IMG/VR virus record: IMGVR_UViG_3300042987_002574
Location: 1 to 23,453 of that record
DNA: 23,453 nt
Reading direction: 5' to 3' (one strand)
DNA from: a virus
In this document: positions 1 through 8,400 of the stretch, one piece after another
How positions within the stretch are numbered: position 1 is the stretch's first letter
Layout: every line of letters begins with the position of its first letter
Translations under genes and position numbers: made by a program
The notes under the pieces: model-generated
Databases searched by the model: none
Told to the model about the DNA's origin: nothing
What the model saw: the letters and a program-made list of their open reading frames with translations, nothing else

Positions 1-838
1 ACCGTCTCTCTGCGTAGTATCTCTTCGCGATGTCGATGTACGGCTCTCTGTCGTTTGGAGCCTCTCGCATAGCCTGGTGAAGCCAATACTCGTATTCCGC
101 GGGGCGGCATCGTGCCATGAACCTGTATGCGGCCGCGCGCTCTGATCCCCACGTTGCTGTCGGCAGCAGCAAGAATCTTTGCAACTCTTTCATCGCCTCT
201 TCGTACCGACCGTAGTAGTACAGTTCTCTGCCGTAGTAGTACGCATTCCTGTCGTCGTGCGGATCTTCTTTGACGGCGAGCTCGAGAAGGTGAAGATAGC
301 TCGAGCGAGACTTTGTCAAGTCTGCGAAGTGATGCACCTCGAAGTCGCACCACGAGTGCTTTTCTTGAAAGTTAGCGTACGGAGTTATCGTCTCGTGGAC
401 CGGGTGCTTCCACCTGTAGTTCGCACGTGTGTGGATCTTGTCTGCTCCGTACTGAAGTCCTGGCTTTCCGTCTTCTGTCCAGTTCCACGTAAACTTGTAC
501 CGAGGGCGAGTCACGTCGTTTAGCTTCGCGATCTCGAGCTCTCTCCGCCAGTTTCCAACCATCACCTCGTCCATGTCAAGCGCTACGCAGTAGTCGATGT
601 CACGCGGTAGAGCAGCCAGAGAAGCGTTGCGGGCGACGTCAAAGCGCCAGGGCATGACGTTGACTTGGATGACGTTTATTCCAAGCCTGCGCGCGGTCTC
701 CTGCGTGCCGTCCGTAGATCCTGTATCAGCGATCAAATGATAGTCGCCGTCTTTGCACGACTCGTACCACCGCTCGACGAAGTGTTCTTCATTGAGCGCG
801 ATTGTGTAGAACGCAACTCTTACGTTAGACTCTCCCAT
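1..838 (-). CDS. Glycosyltransferase family 2 with C-terminal TPR-like region (3' end off window)
   Basis: The reading frame is open from an ATG at 838 to the left edge, giving 279 codons without a stop. The N-terminus reads as a GT-A fold family 2 glycosyltransferase: TIALNEE near residue 12, the nucleotide-sugar motif DTGSTDGT at 38-45, PWRFDVARNASL near 63-74 and a DMD metal-binding motif at 88-90 followed by E. Residues from about 195 on are helical and tetratricopeptide-like (YYYGRELYYYGRYEEAMKEL). The family transfers a sugar from a nucleotide-sugar donor; the acceptor cannot be read here. It follows the fiber genes, so virion glycoprotein or host envelope are possible targets, by inference. 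There is no Shine-Dalgarno sequence before the ATG, but a -10-like element ends 6 bases upstream, which suggests leaderless translation. The C-terminus is missing. Confidence 0.88.
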   Translation of the reverse strand, partial: MGESNVRVAFYTIALNEEHFVERWYESCKDGDYHLIADTGSTDGTQETARRLGINVIQVNVMPWRFDVARNASLAALPRDIDYCVALDMDEVMVGNWRRELEIAKLNDVTRPRYKFTWNWTEDGKPGLQYGADKIHTRANYRWKHPVHETITPYANFQEKHSWCDFEVHHFADLTKSRSSYLHLLELAVKEDPHDDRNAYYYGRELYYYGRYEEAMKELQRFLLLPTATWGSERAAAYRFMARCRPAEYEYWLHQAMREAPNDREPYIDIAKRYYAERR

Positions 839-875
839 GCGGCAATTGTATCACCGCGACCGCAAAAATGCGGTA
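839..875 (-). promoter_or_regulatory. Extended -10 promoter for leaderless glycosyltransferase mRNA, with small upstream hairpin
   Basis: Reading the minus strand, TGATACAAT runs from 853 to 845, matching an extended -10 (TG-n-TAnnnT). Six bases separate it from the ATG at 838, so transcription would start at or beside the start codon. A 5-bp hairpin (CCGCA, TTTT loop, TGCGG) at 873-860 lies between the upstream fiber stop codon and this element. It has no U-run, so it is at best a weak terminator. The same nine bases recur at 17999-17991 before another minus-strand gene. Confidence 0.55.
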
Positions 876-3212
876 CTAGAAGTAGATGTTTGTGAGCAGT
901 CGCGGATAGTTGAAGCGATAAGCAGTCTGTGTAGCATAACCTGTTGAATCGCCGCCCGCCGGGTTCCAGCCTTCATAGTCATTGTAGCCGCAGGCAAAAA
1001 CTTCACCGTTGCTGTAGCGCAAGAACCACGCTTGCGAAGATGAGCTGACCCAGAGCGGGTGCACGTCTACAAGACCGACGCCTGCGTAAGGAAGGTTTGT
1101 CGTGATCTCGAACGGCTCGCTTCCTGTTTCCCAAGGATCTTGGTTTGGTCGCTGTGAGTGAGTGATTGAACCGCTGCCGTACCAACCCCACGAGAAGTAC
1201 CGGCCTGCAGATGTCGCGCACCACACTGTTGTGTAGCTGTTGTCTCCTTGAGCCCAGACGTTCGTGATCGTGCCTTGAATGCCTGCCGGCAAGTTCGAGC
1301 AAAGAGTAGGCTCGAGACGGTTTGTTGTCGAGTTGTCGCCGATCTGACGATAGTTGTTCAGGCCCCAAGCGTACAAGAACCCGTCGCTTGTGAGACCGTA
1401 CAACGTCGCAGATTCGCCACCAGCCGCGACAAGTCGTGTGAACGTCTTGCCGGCGGGACGGTTGACACGCGCCCAGATGAATGAGTCGGTAGACGCCGCT
1501 ACGTTTGTTCCAAGCTGACCGTGGTTAGAGCGACCAGACGTGTAGATGTGGCCGTCGGACATCAAGATCGCGTTGGTGTAGCGAGTTGTTGACGTTGTTG
1601 TGTTCGAGCGGTTCATGATCACGTCGACCGGAGTCGATCCAACGGTGATCACGCTCTCGAACTGTGACATGCGGGTAGGAACGGCCACCGCGTTTTGGTT
1701 AGTAAATCCAAGCTCGCCGGACTGGTTGTCGCCCCACCCGTAGTACTCGTTGTTTGAGTTCCACGCGATGACGTTGCTGCCGTACGCTTCAGCTTGAGAG
1801 AACGCAAAGCCTACGCACGCGTAGCCAAGACGGTTGATCGTTGACTCACCGATGCGGGTGAAGACCGACCGGTTCGTTGTGTCGTTCTGGCCAAGAACTC
1901 GCCAGGCGTTGTATCCTGCGCCCCAGAGCTCGCCTTCAGCCGTGAGACAAAGAATGGCTCCGTTGTTGCCGTCGCTTCCTGAGAAAGAGCGTGTGTGCTG
2001 AATGTCGACGACGGTGCGGCCCTCTGTGTCTCCAAAGAACGCGTTGCGAGTAAAGATCATTCGGTTGTTCGTGTCACCGAAACCGAACTGACCGTAACCG
2101 TTGTATCCTGTGAAGTACACACGACCGCGGTTTGTGACGATGCACGCGCCAGAGCTCCAGCGCGTGATGTAGTTGATTCGCTCGTCATCTGCGAACTTCT
2201 CAAAGAACTGCACGTATTGCGGAGTGCTCCATCGCTGACCTGGGTACGTTGTTGTGTTGAGAGTGTCTGGATAGTGGTGAAACCCGAGTCCGTTCTGGCG
2301 GTTCCAACCAGAAGACTTAGCAGAACGACGATCTGGCATGACCCAGAACGACGGACCCCAGCCGTGCATACGACCACGTCGTGTGATCAAGTTAGCAGAT
2401 GTTGTCTGCTCGGTGCCGAAAGGCAGAGGAGAAATTGTGGACATCTGTACGATGTTGTGCTCACGGCCTGTCTGGTCTGTCCACGTAGGATCAGCAGAAG
2501 AACCTTGAGTTGTAAGAATCTGGTTATGAACGCCGGCAGGAAGACGGGTTGTGTCACCTGCGTTACGGAACACAAGATCGCCGCGGGTTGTAGTGAAGCT
2601 CTCAGAATCGCGAGCGATGACGCTCCAGAACGCAGAGTTGACCTCGACGTACGACGGATCAATCAAAGTGATTGTGCCGAAGTTCGAGGTGTTGTCAACC
2701 GACACGTAGTACAGCGTGCTGTACGCTGCAGAGTCTGCAAATGGGACAGTGTACGTGATGACCTTGTTCGCCGTCGAAAAAACCTGTTTAGCGTAAGTCG
2801 CGGTGTACTCGATCGATGATGTGTCGAAGCCGACGTCGACGCGGTTCGGCGATGCGCCCATGACCGTGTCCGTCGAGTTGGTGACGCCAAGACGAAGAGC
2901 GAAAGAGTGCGATGTTGGGACAGCAGAAAAGTCAAAGTAGTACGTTCGGCCGCGAACAAGCGTCAAGTTCGGCGTGTCGCCTGTACCTACGCCAGCGGCG
3001 GTGAGACGGTACTTAGAGCCTACGACGGTGACCGTGATACGTGTTCCGTCAGCAAGACCTGGGCTTGTGAGAGGAGCCTGACCGAGAGCTGTTGTCTTCG
3101 CCGAGAACGAGCTGCCTTGAAAGAACACGGCGTCATTCTTCGTGTAAGTTGTGGCTGCAGAGTAGTCTCCACGCCAGTTCAACTTGATGTTGCTCAGATT
3201 TACAGTTGCCAT
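876..3212 (-). CDS. Tail fiber/adhesin with RCC1-type beta-propeller (778 aa)
   Basis: This is a predicted virion adhesin and the last gene of the fiber block. Residues 1-46 form the shared N-terminal module (LNWRGDYSAATTYTKNDAV). Residues about 53-187 are an extra beta-sandwich with a GRTYYFDFS motif and a LYYV...FGTI end, resembling the cupredoxin-like domain seen in marine phage structural proteins but lacking its usual C..H..M ligands. Residues 208-245 hold a short GDLVFR...TTQGSSADPTW linker module shared with the 646-aa protein. From about 280 to the end come RCC1-like repeats (GRVYFTGYNGYGQFGFGD, GELWGAGYN, YYGWGDNQSGELGF, GHIYTSGRSNHGQLG, GFLYAWGLNNYRQIGD, GRYFSWGW, GEVFACGYN), enough for a seven-bladed propeller. 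A-rich, purine-rich sequence (AGAAAGAAGAAAAGAG) precedes the ATG. It is a paralog of the 646-aa gene. The receptor is unknown. Confidence 0.88.
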   Translation of the reverse strand: MATVNLSNIKLNWRGDYSAATTYTKNDAVFFQGSSFSAKTTALGQAPLTSPGLADGTRITVTVVGSKYRLTAAGVGTGDTPNLTLVRGRTYYFDFSAVPTSHSFALRLGVTNSTDTVMGASPNRVDVGFDTSSIEYTATYAKQVFSTANKVITYTVPFADSAAYSTLYYVSVDNTSNFGTITLIDPSYVEVNSAFWSVIARDSESFTTTRGDLVFRNAGDTTRLPAGVHNQILTTQGSSADPTWTDQTGREHNIVQMSTISPLPFGTEQTTSANLITRRGRMHGWGPSFWVMPDRRSAKSSGWNRQNGLGFHHYPDTLNTTTYPGQRWSTPQYVQFFEKFADDERINYITRWSSGACIVTNRGRVYFTGYNGYGQFGFGDTNNRMIFTRNAFFGDTEGRTVVDIQHTRSFSGSDGNNGAILCLTAEGELWGAGYNAWRVLGQNDTTNRSVFTRIGESTINRLGYACVGFAFSQAEAYGSNVIAWNSNNEYYGWGDNQSGELGFTNQNAVAVPTRMSQFESVITVGSTPVDVIMNRSNTTTSTTRYTNAILMSDGHIYTSGRSNHGQLGTNVAASTDSFIWARVNRPAGKTFTRLVAAGGESATLYGLTSDGFLYAWGLNNYRQIGDNSTTNRLEPTLCSNLPAGIQGTITNVWAQGDNSYTTVWCATSAGRYFSWGWYGSGSITHSQRPNQDPWETGSEPFEITTNLPYAGVGLVDVHPLWVSSSSQAWFLRYSNGEVFACGYNDYEGWNPAGGDSTGYATQTAYRFNYPRLLTNIYF

Positions 3213-3228
3213 TTTGCTCTTTTCTTCT

Positions 3229-3244
3229 TTCTCCGACCGGAGAA
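3229..3244 (-). promoter_or_regulatory. Perfect hairpin in the leader of the 778-aa fiber gene
   Basis: TTCTCCGACCGGAGAA is a perfect 7-bp inverted repeat with a 2-base centre, between the stop of the 76-aa gene and the start of the 778-aa gene. One arm contains GGAG. No U-run follows in either direction, so it is not a convincing terminator. It may shape the ribosome-binding region or protect an mRNA end. Confidence 0.35.
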
Positions 3245-3252
3245 CCTAGCGG

Positions 3253-3483
3253 TTAGGCTTGGTACTCTGGCAGTGTCCCGAGTGCTTCGATTTCTTCGTT
3301 TGTCGCCTCACGGAAGTCCATGCTGTCCTCTGGCAAAGCCGACTGAACTGCTTCTGCCGACGGAAACCGGAGGTACATGCGTCCTCCGTGAAAGCCGAGG
3401 TCCTGGATCGGACCGCCTTCCCACGGCGCCATCTGGAGGTACGAGATGTTGACCAGATCTGGAATATATGTGTAGATATGCAC
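3253..3483 (-). CDS. Small protein of unknown function between two RCC1 fiber genes (76 aa)
   Basis: I do not recognise this protein. The start is a GTG at 3483 chosen because AAGGAG sits about 7 bases upstream; that Shine-Dalgarno sequence overlaps the TAA stop of the preceding fiber gene, implying translational coupling. The product has a hydrophobic, aromatic first third (HIYTYIPDL, YLQMAPW), a Gly-rich middle and an acidic C-terminal third (EDSMDFREATNEEIEALG). No signal peptide, membrane segment or catalytic motif is evident. Its position between two adhesin genes would suit a fiber-associated structural protein or an assembly factor, but that rests on context only. Confidence 0.7.
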   Translation of the reverse strand: MHIYTYIPDLVNISYLQMAPWEGGPIQDLGFHGGRMYLRFPSAEAVQSALPEDSMDFREATNEEIEALGTLPEYQA

Positions 3484-3494
3484 CTAATCTCTCC

Positions 3495-5435
3495 TTAGAA
3501 GTGCGTGATTTGACGTGGGTAGAATGTTCGGCTGACGACGTTTGTTCCGTCGTTTGTTCCTGACCACAAGTTGCCGTCGTCGTAACCCATGTGGAACGTT
3601 CGGCCGTCGTTCATCAAGATGTAGATTGACGACGCAGTTGTTGTGATGTAGCCAGGCACGATGTTGATGATGTTCGCACCGAAGTCTGGAAGCTGCGCGG
3701 TGATCTCGCGCGGATCAGACGATCCGTTTGAGCCGTCGAACAACGTCGAGATCGGAAACTGAGCTTGAGCGATCGTGCCCCAGCCGTAGTAACCCCAAGA
3801 GGCCCAGCGGCCCGTCGTTGTGCGAGCCCACGCGAGGTGGAATCCAGTCGGTGATGTGTTCGAGTCGCCCCATGTCCAGACGCTCTCGATCGAGCCTTGG
3901 AATCCCGCAGGAAGACCGGACACCAGCGTCGGAACCTGGCGGTTCGTCGTCGTTGTGTCGCCGATTTGACGGTATCCGTTGTAGCCCCAGGCGTACAAGA
4001 AGCCGTCCGTAGTTACAGCGTAGAACGTCGCAGATTCGCCGCCTGACGACCAAAGCTTAGACCATGTCTTACCAGCAGGCTTTGTGACGACCTGCCAGAT
4101 CGCGGACGTCTGCCCGTCAGCACCACCGATACCAAGCTGACCGTGGAGCGACTGGCCTGCCGTGTAGATCTCGCCGTTGGTCATCAAGATAGCAGTGACG
4201 ACACCGTTGTTGTCGTTTCCGCCGACCGGCATGCAGATGTCGACCGGAGTGACGCCTGCACCGATGAGAGACTCGAGCTGCGTAAGACGCTGCGGAGTGT
4301 TCTGCTGCGCTGTTGTGTTCAGACCGAGCTGGTTGCGCGTCGGTGCGCCCCAGCCGAAGATCTGACCCGCAGAGTTCCACGCGATGATGATCGCGTTGTT
4401 GATCGCGCACTTGTTGCTGAACTGGTACCCGGTGATCGTCGCGCCACCAGAGTTGAGCGTCGCGGCGCCGATGCGCGTCCACGACGTGCGGTTCGTGGTG
4501 TCGCCTTGTCCGAGAAGACCTGCGCCGTTGTAGCCTGCGCCGTACATCTCGCCTTCAGACGTGCGAACAAGGAACGGAGTCGTGAGGCCGTCCGAGCCCG
4601 AGAAGATCTTGCCGATCTTGACGTCGACCGCGGTGCGGCCGGTGCTCGGACCAAAGTACGCCGAGCGCGTGAAGATCTGGCGTGTTGTCGTGTCACCGAA
4701 ACCGAACTGGCCGTAGCCGTTGTACCCTGTGAAGTAGAGACGACCTTTCGTCGTGACCGCGACGGCCGAAGCGTAGTTGCGGACGACGTATGCGAAATAC
4801 TCGTCTGCGTCAAGCGCGGTATCGAACTGGCAATACTGCCCGGTAGTAGCGCGGCTTCCTGGATAGGTAGAAGTACTGATCTGGTCTGAGAAGTGACCGA
4901 AGCCGAGGCTCTGGTACCACTGGTAGCCGACAGCCTTGATGTTCTTGCGGTCTTGAGTGATCATGAACAAGTTGCCGTAGCCAGGATTTGCGCCGTTGTT
5001 GCACATGTGCAAGCCGCCGACCGCATAGCCTGCAGTCTGTCGACCGTACTGTGACGCGCTGTTCAGCAAAGAAACAGCTCCGGTGTACGTCGAGTAGTTC
5101 GGACGACCGCTCTTGTCCTGCCAGTACGGATCGCCTGTTGTGCCCTGCGTTGTGAGGACCTGGCCAGCAGTGCCAGCCGCGAGTCGTGTGAGACCAGAAG
5201 CGCCGCGGTAGACGATGTCACCGCGTGTTGTGACGACGCTTGATGCGCCGCGCGACAGGTAGTTCCAGTTCGCGTTGAGCGCGCCGCCAGAAAGCGGCTG
5301 AGCGTTTGTGTTGTCGGCTACAGCAACGAACGAGTCGCCGTTGAGGTACACCGCGTCATTGACCGTGTAGGCCGTAGCGCTCGACCACGTGCCACGCCAG
5401 TTGAGACGGATTTTTCCAAGATTGATCGTTGCCAT
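3495..5435 (-). CDS. Tail fiber/adhesin with RCC1-type beta-propeller (646 aa)
   Basis: Paralog of the 778-aa protein without the extra beta-sandwich. Residues 1-60 are the shared N-terminal module (LNWRGTWSSATAYTVNDAVY), then GDIVYRGASGLTRLAAG...LTTQGTTGDPYW at about 72-106, a module widespread in phage structural proteins. From about residue 155 to the end, seven or eight RCC1-like repeats are visible (IKAVGYQWYQSLGFG, GRLYFTGYNGYGQFGFGD, GEMYGAGYNGAGLLGQGD, IFGWGAPTRNQLG, GEIYTAGQSLHGQLG, GFLYAWGYNGYRQIGD, WASWGYYGWG, TFHMGYDD). RCC1 repeats fold as a seven-bladed beta-propeller; in a phage fiber the propeller is likely the host-binding tip, which is inference. AAGGA 7 bases before the ATG is a good ribosome-binding site, and the stop codon overlaps the next gene's Shine-Dalgarno sequence. 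Confidence 0.88.
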   Translation of the reverse strand: MATINLGKIRLNWRGTWSSATAYTVNDAVYLNGDSFVAVADNTNAQPLSGGALNANWNYLSRGASSVVTTRGDIVYRGASGLTRLAAGTAGQVLTTQGTTGDPYWQDKSGRPNYSTYTGAVSLLNSASQYGRQTAGYAVGGLHMCNNGANPGYGNLFMITQDRKNIKAVGYQWYQSLGFGHFSDQISTSTYPGSRATTGQYCQFDTALDADEYFAYVVRNYASAVAVTTKGRLYFTGYNGYGQFGFGDTTTRQIFTRSAYFGPSTGRTAVDVKIGKIFSGSDGLTTPFLVRTSEGEMYGAGYNGAGLLGQGDTTNRTSWTRIGAATLNSGGATITGYQFSNKCAINNAIIIAWNSAGQIFGWGAPTRNQLGLNTTAQQNTPQRLTQLESLIGAGVTPVDICMPVGGNDNNGVVTAILMTNGEIYTAGQSLHGQLGIGGADGQTSAIWQVVTKPAGKTWSKLWSSGGESATFYAVTTDGFLYAWGYNGYRQIGDTTTTNRQVPTLVSGLPAGFQGSIESVWTWGDSNTSPTGFHLAWARTTTGRWASWGYYGWGTIAQAQFPISTLFDGSNGSSDPREITAQLPDFGANIINIVPGYITTTASSIYILMNDGRTFHMGYDDGNLWSGTNDGTNVVSRTFYPRQITHF

Positions 5436-5453
5436 TGCTATCCTTTTTTGCTA

Positions 5454-8400
5454 CTACGAGGTGAGTACCAATTGACCGGAGGCGTTCACCGACACTGTCA
5501 TCTCCGCTGGGAGAATGCCATAGTCGGTGTAGTCTCCAACATTATAGGTTCCGTCCGGACCTGTGACAGCCGTGAGGTTGCCATCGTCGTCGGTCGTGAA
5601 ACCGAGGAACACCGGACCGAGAGCCTTCCATCCGCTAGAAGTGTAGCGGTTGATGTAGTCAGTGTCTGTTTCAAAGATCAACTGACCAATGGAAGGAGAT
5701 GCTGGACGAGAGGTCGAAGCCGTGACTTGGACTGCGCCAAGAACGGTGTCTGTCGCCAAGCTTGTGTACTTGAGGCCAGTAGCTTGAGCGCTGTCGGCCT
5801 GAATGAACGTCGTGTTAGATCCAACACCAAGTCGAGTCATCGCGTCTGGCGCGGTAGCAACAATGATGTCGCCCTTCGCGTTCGCGATGTCGTTTGTCAG
5901 AACATCGTGGTTATTCTGCTTGAGAGTACCTGTGACGGCGACGTTGCCGACCGCGGTGATGTTGCGGAGCTGGAGGTCGTCGTAGCGGACACCAGCTTCA
6001 GAGAAGTTTACTGTGTTCGCTGGCTTGGTACTCGCGTCTGCGAACAGCTTCCAGATTCCGTCTGTTGCGTCTTTCGCAAGACCTGAGTACTTCGCTCTGT
6101 TGGAAACAGTCGCTGTACCAGTAGCAGACGCCGCTGGAACGTTTGTTGCAGTCTTGGCAAAGCTGAATGACGAGGCCGTCGGAAGATCTGTGATCAAATG
6201 AGTTCCGTTGAATGTCGCATCGACGCCTGCGACGACGACGTAGTCGCCCTCTTGGAACGTGTGCGCCGCCGAGACCGTCAGCGTGGCAATGTTGTCGGTG
6301 AGGACCTTGTTTGTCACGGTACGAGCGATCGGAGTGATCGGGAACGCTGCCTCGCCGACGAACGCAAAGTCAACTGCGTTGTCCGAGTTAGACTGCGCGA
6401 CGTAGATCATTGGGTCAACGACTGCGAGGTTTGCGGTGTCGAATGTTGTTCCGCCGCCTGCGATCGTGATCTGGCCTTGGATGTCGACGTTACCGACAAT
6501 GCCGACGTTTCCGCCGACGTTCAAGTTACCAGTGAGACCGATACCGCCGTCTACAGTGAATGCTCCAGTAGTAGCGCTTGTAGATTCTGTAGCGATCTCG
6601 ACATGCACCGACTGGAACGGTGTGATGATCATTTGTTCGTTACCGGACGTGAGACCGCCGGCAGCAAAAACGATCTTGTTCTCGACGCCGTTTGCGCCTG
6701 TAGCCAAGACGAGGTTTCCTGCGCCGCCAGAGCCGGTCGGAGCGTTCATGAAGATGTAGCCGTCGTGTGCTCCGGTCAGAGTGAACTCTGGGTCGGCAAA
6801 GTTGCTCGACGTGATGCCTATGTCGATGTAGCCGTCGTTGTCAGAGCCATCGTCGGCGTACGCGATGAAGTCAGTTGACGCGTTGACGGCGTCACTGATG
6901 TTCCTAAACGCAACCTGTGCGTAGTCATCTGCGTCGATCTGGAACGTCGCGATCGGGTTAGTCAACGTAGCGCCGAATGCCGCTGCTCCGTCACCGACAC
7001 CGATATAGTCAAGACCGCTCAATGCGAGGTTACCGATGACGTTGAGGTCACCTTGGACATTCATGTCACCTTGGACACCGACGCCGCCCGCGACTACGAG
7101 CGCTCCTGTTGTAGTGCTCGTCGACGCAGTCGCGATCTCAATGTGCACGCTTGTGTCTGGAATGATCTCCATCTGGGTGTTGCCAGATGTCAAACCGCCG
7201 GCTGCGAAGACGATCTTGTTAGCTGTTCCGGTGTCTCCTGTGGCCAAGACAAGGTTGCCCTCGCCGGTGGTTCCTGTCGGAGCGACCATGAACAGGTAGC
7301 CGTCGTTCGGTCCTGTGATGCCGTACGTTTCGCTGTCAAAGTTCTCGCCGGTAATACCGATGTCGATGAAGCCGTCAGAGTCTGTAGCATCGTGCGTCTG
7401 CACGATGAGGTCGGTCGAGGCTAGACCGTCAGTGTTCTTGTTCCAGACGACGAACTGAGCGTATTCATCAGACGATCCGCCAGCGTCACCAACCGCCAAA
7501 CCGATGAGGTTTGGAAGAGCGACTGCTGTGGCGATTGTGTACGCGTCTTGGCCAAGATAGAGAACTCCGCCCGCCTGAACGTCGCCAGAGATGTCGATGT
7601 TCGATGACCAGAACGGGTCTGTTCCGTCAGTCGAAAGAAGCTTGTTCTCGTTGCTTACCTGGGCCGGGAGGTAGTCGGCACCAAGCGCAAAGACCGACCA
7701 GTACGCGTCGTCAAGAATGCTTGTAGCACCAGACGTAAAGTCTGCGCTTGAGACAAACGTCGAGTTTCCGTCAGAGACAAGGTCGTTGACCAAGTAATCT
7801 GTTTCTGGAGTCCAGATACCGCGGAAGCGGAATCCTTGGCTGTAGACAGACCACTTCAGTGCTGTCAGATCTGCGTTGAATGTGCCGGCAGACGTGTGCG
7901 CAAGAATACAGATGTACGCGTTGCCGCCGCGAAGGACGATGTCGTTCAGTTCGTAGCGAGTTGCTGTGTTCCAGTTGCTGCGGAACTTGAGACCGTCGGC
8001 AAAGACCGCCCAGTCTGATCCGCTCCCGGTGGCACCTGGTTCATCGCCTACCGTGTCACGAAGCGCGACGTACGTACGACCGCCGAGGTAGACGACGTCG
8101 TTCTTTTTGTATTCGGTCGCGGCGTTGTAAAGACCAAGGCTCGCGAGACCGTCTGCAAAGACCTGCCAGTACGAGGTGTTTGTCGGAAGATTTCCTGTCG
8201 TCGTAGCGGTGGCGATGTACGCGCGTGCACCATAGGTGACGATGTCGTTCTTTTGGTAAGGCGTTGCGTTGTTGTAGTTGCCTTCATATTGAAGACCGTC
8301 AACGAACTTTTCCCAGTAGGTTGTGTTAGTCGGGACGTTATTTGTGCTGTTCTGGATGCAGGTGTAAAGAATGCCGCCGAACGCAACGACGTCGTTTACC

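Noticed and set aside
1995-2819. Long plus-strand open frame (274 codons) opposite the 778-aa fiber
   Set aside because: The translation is Arg/Cys/Val-rich with no domain pattern, lies wholly antisense to a clear RCC1 protein and has no ribosome-binding site of note.
4143-6878. Plus-strand open frames of 212-248 codons opposite the 646- and 1057-aa fibers
   Set aside because: Arg/Asp/Val-rich antisense shadows produced by the codon bias of the real genes.
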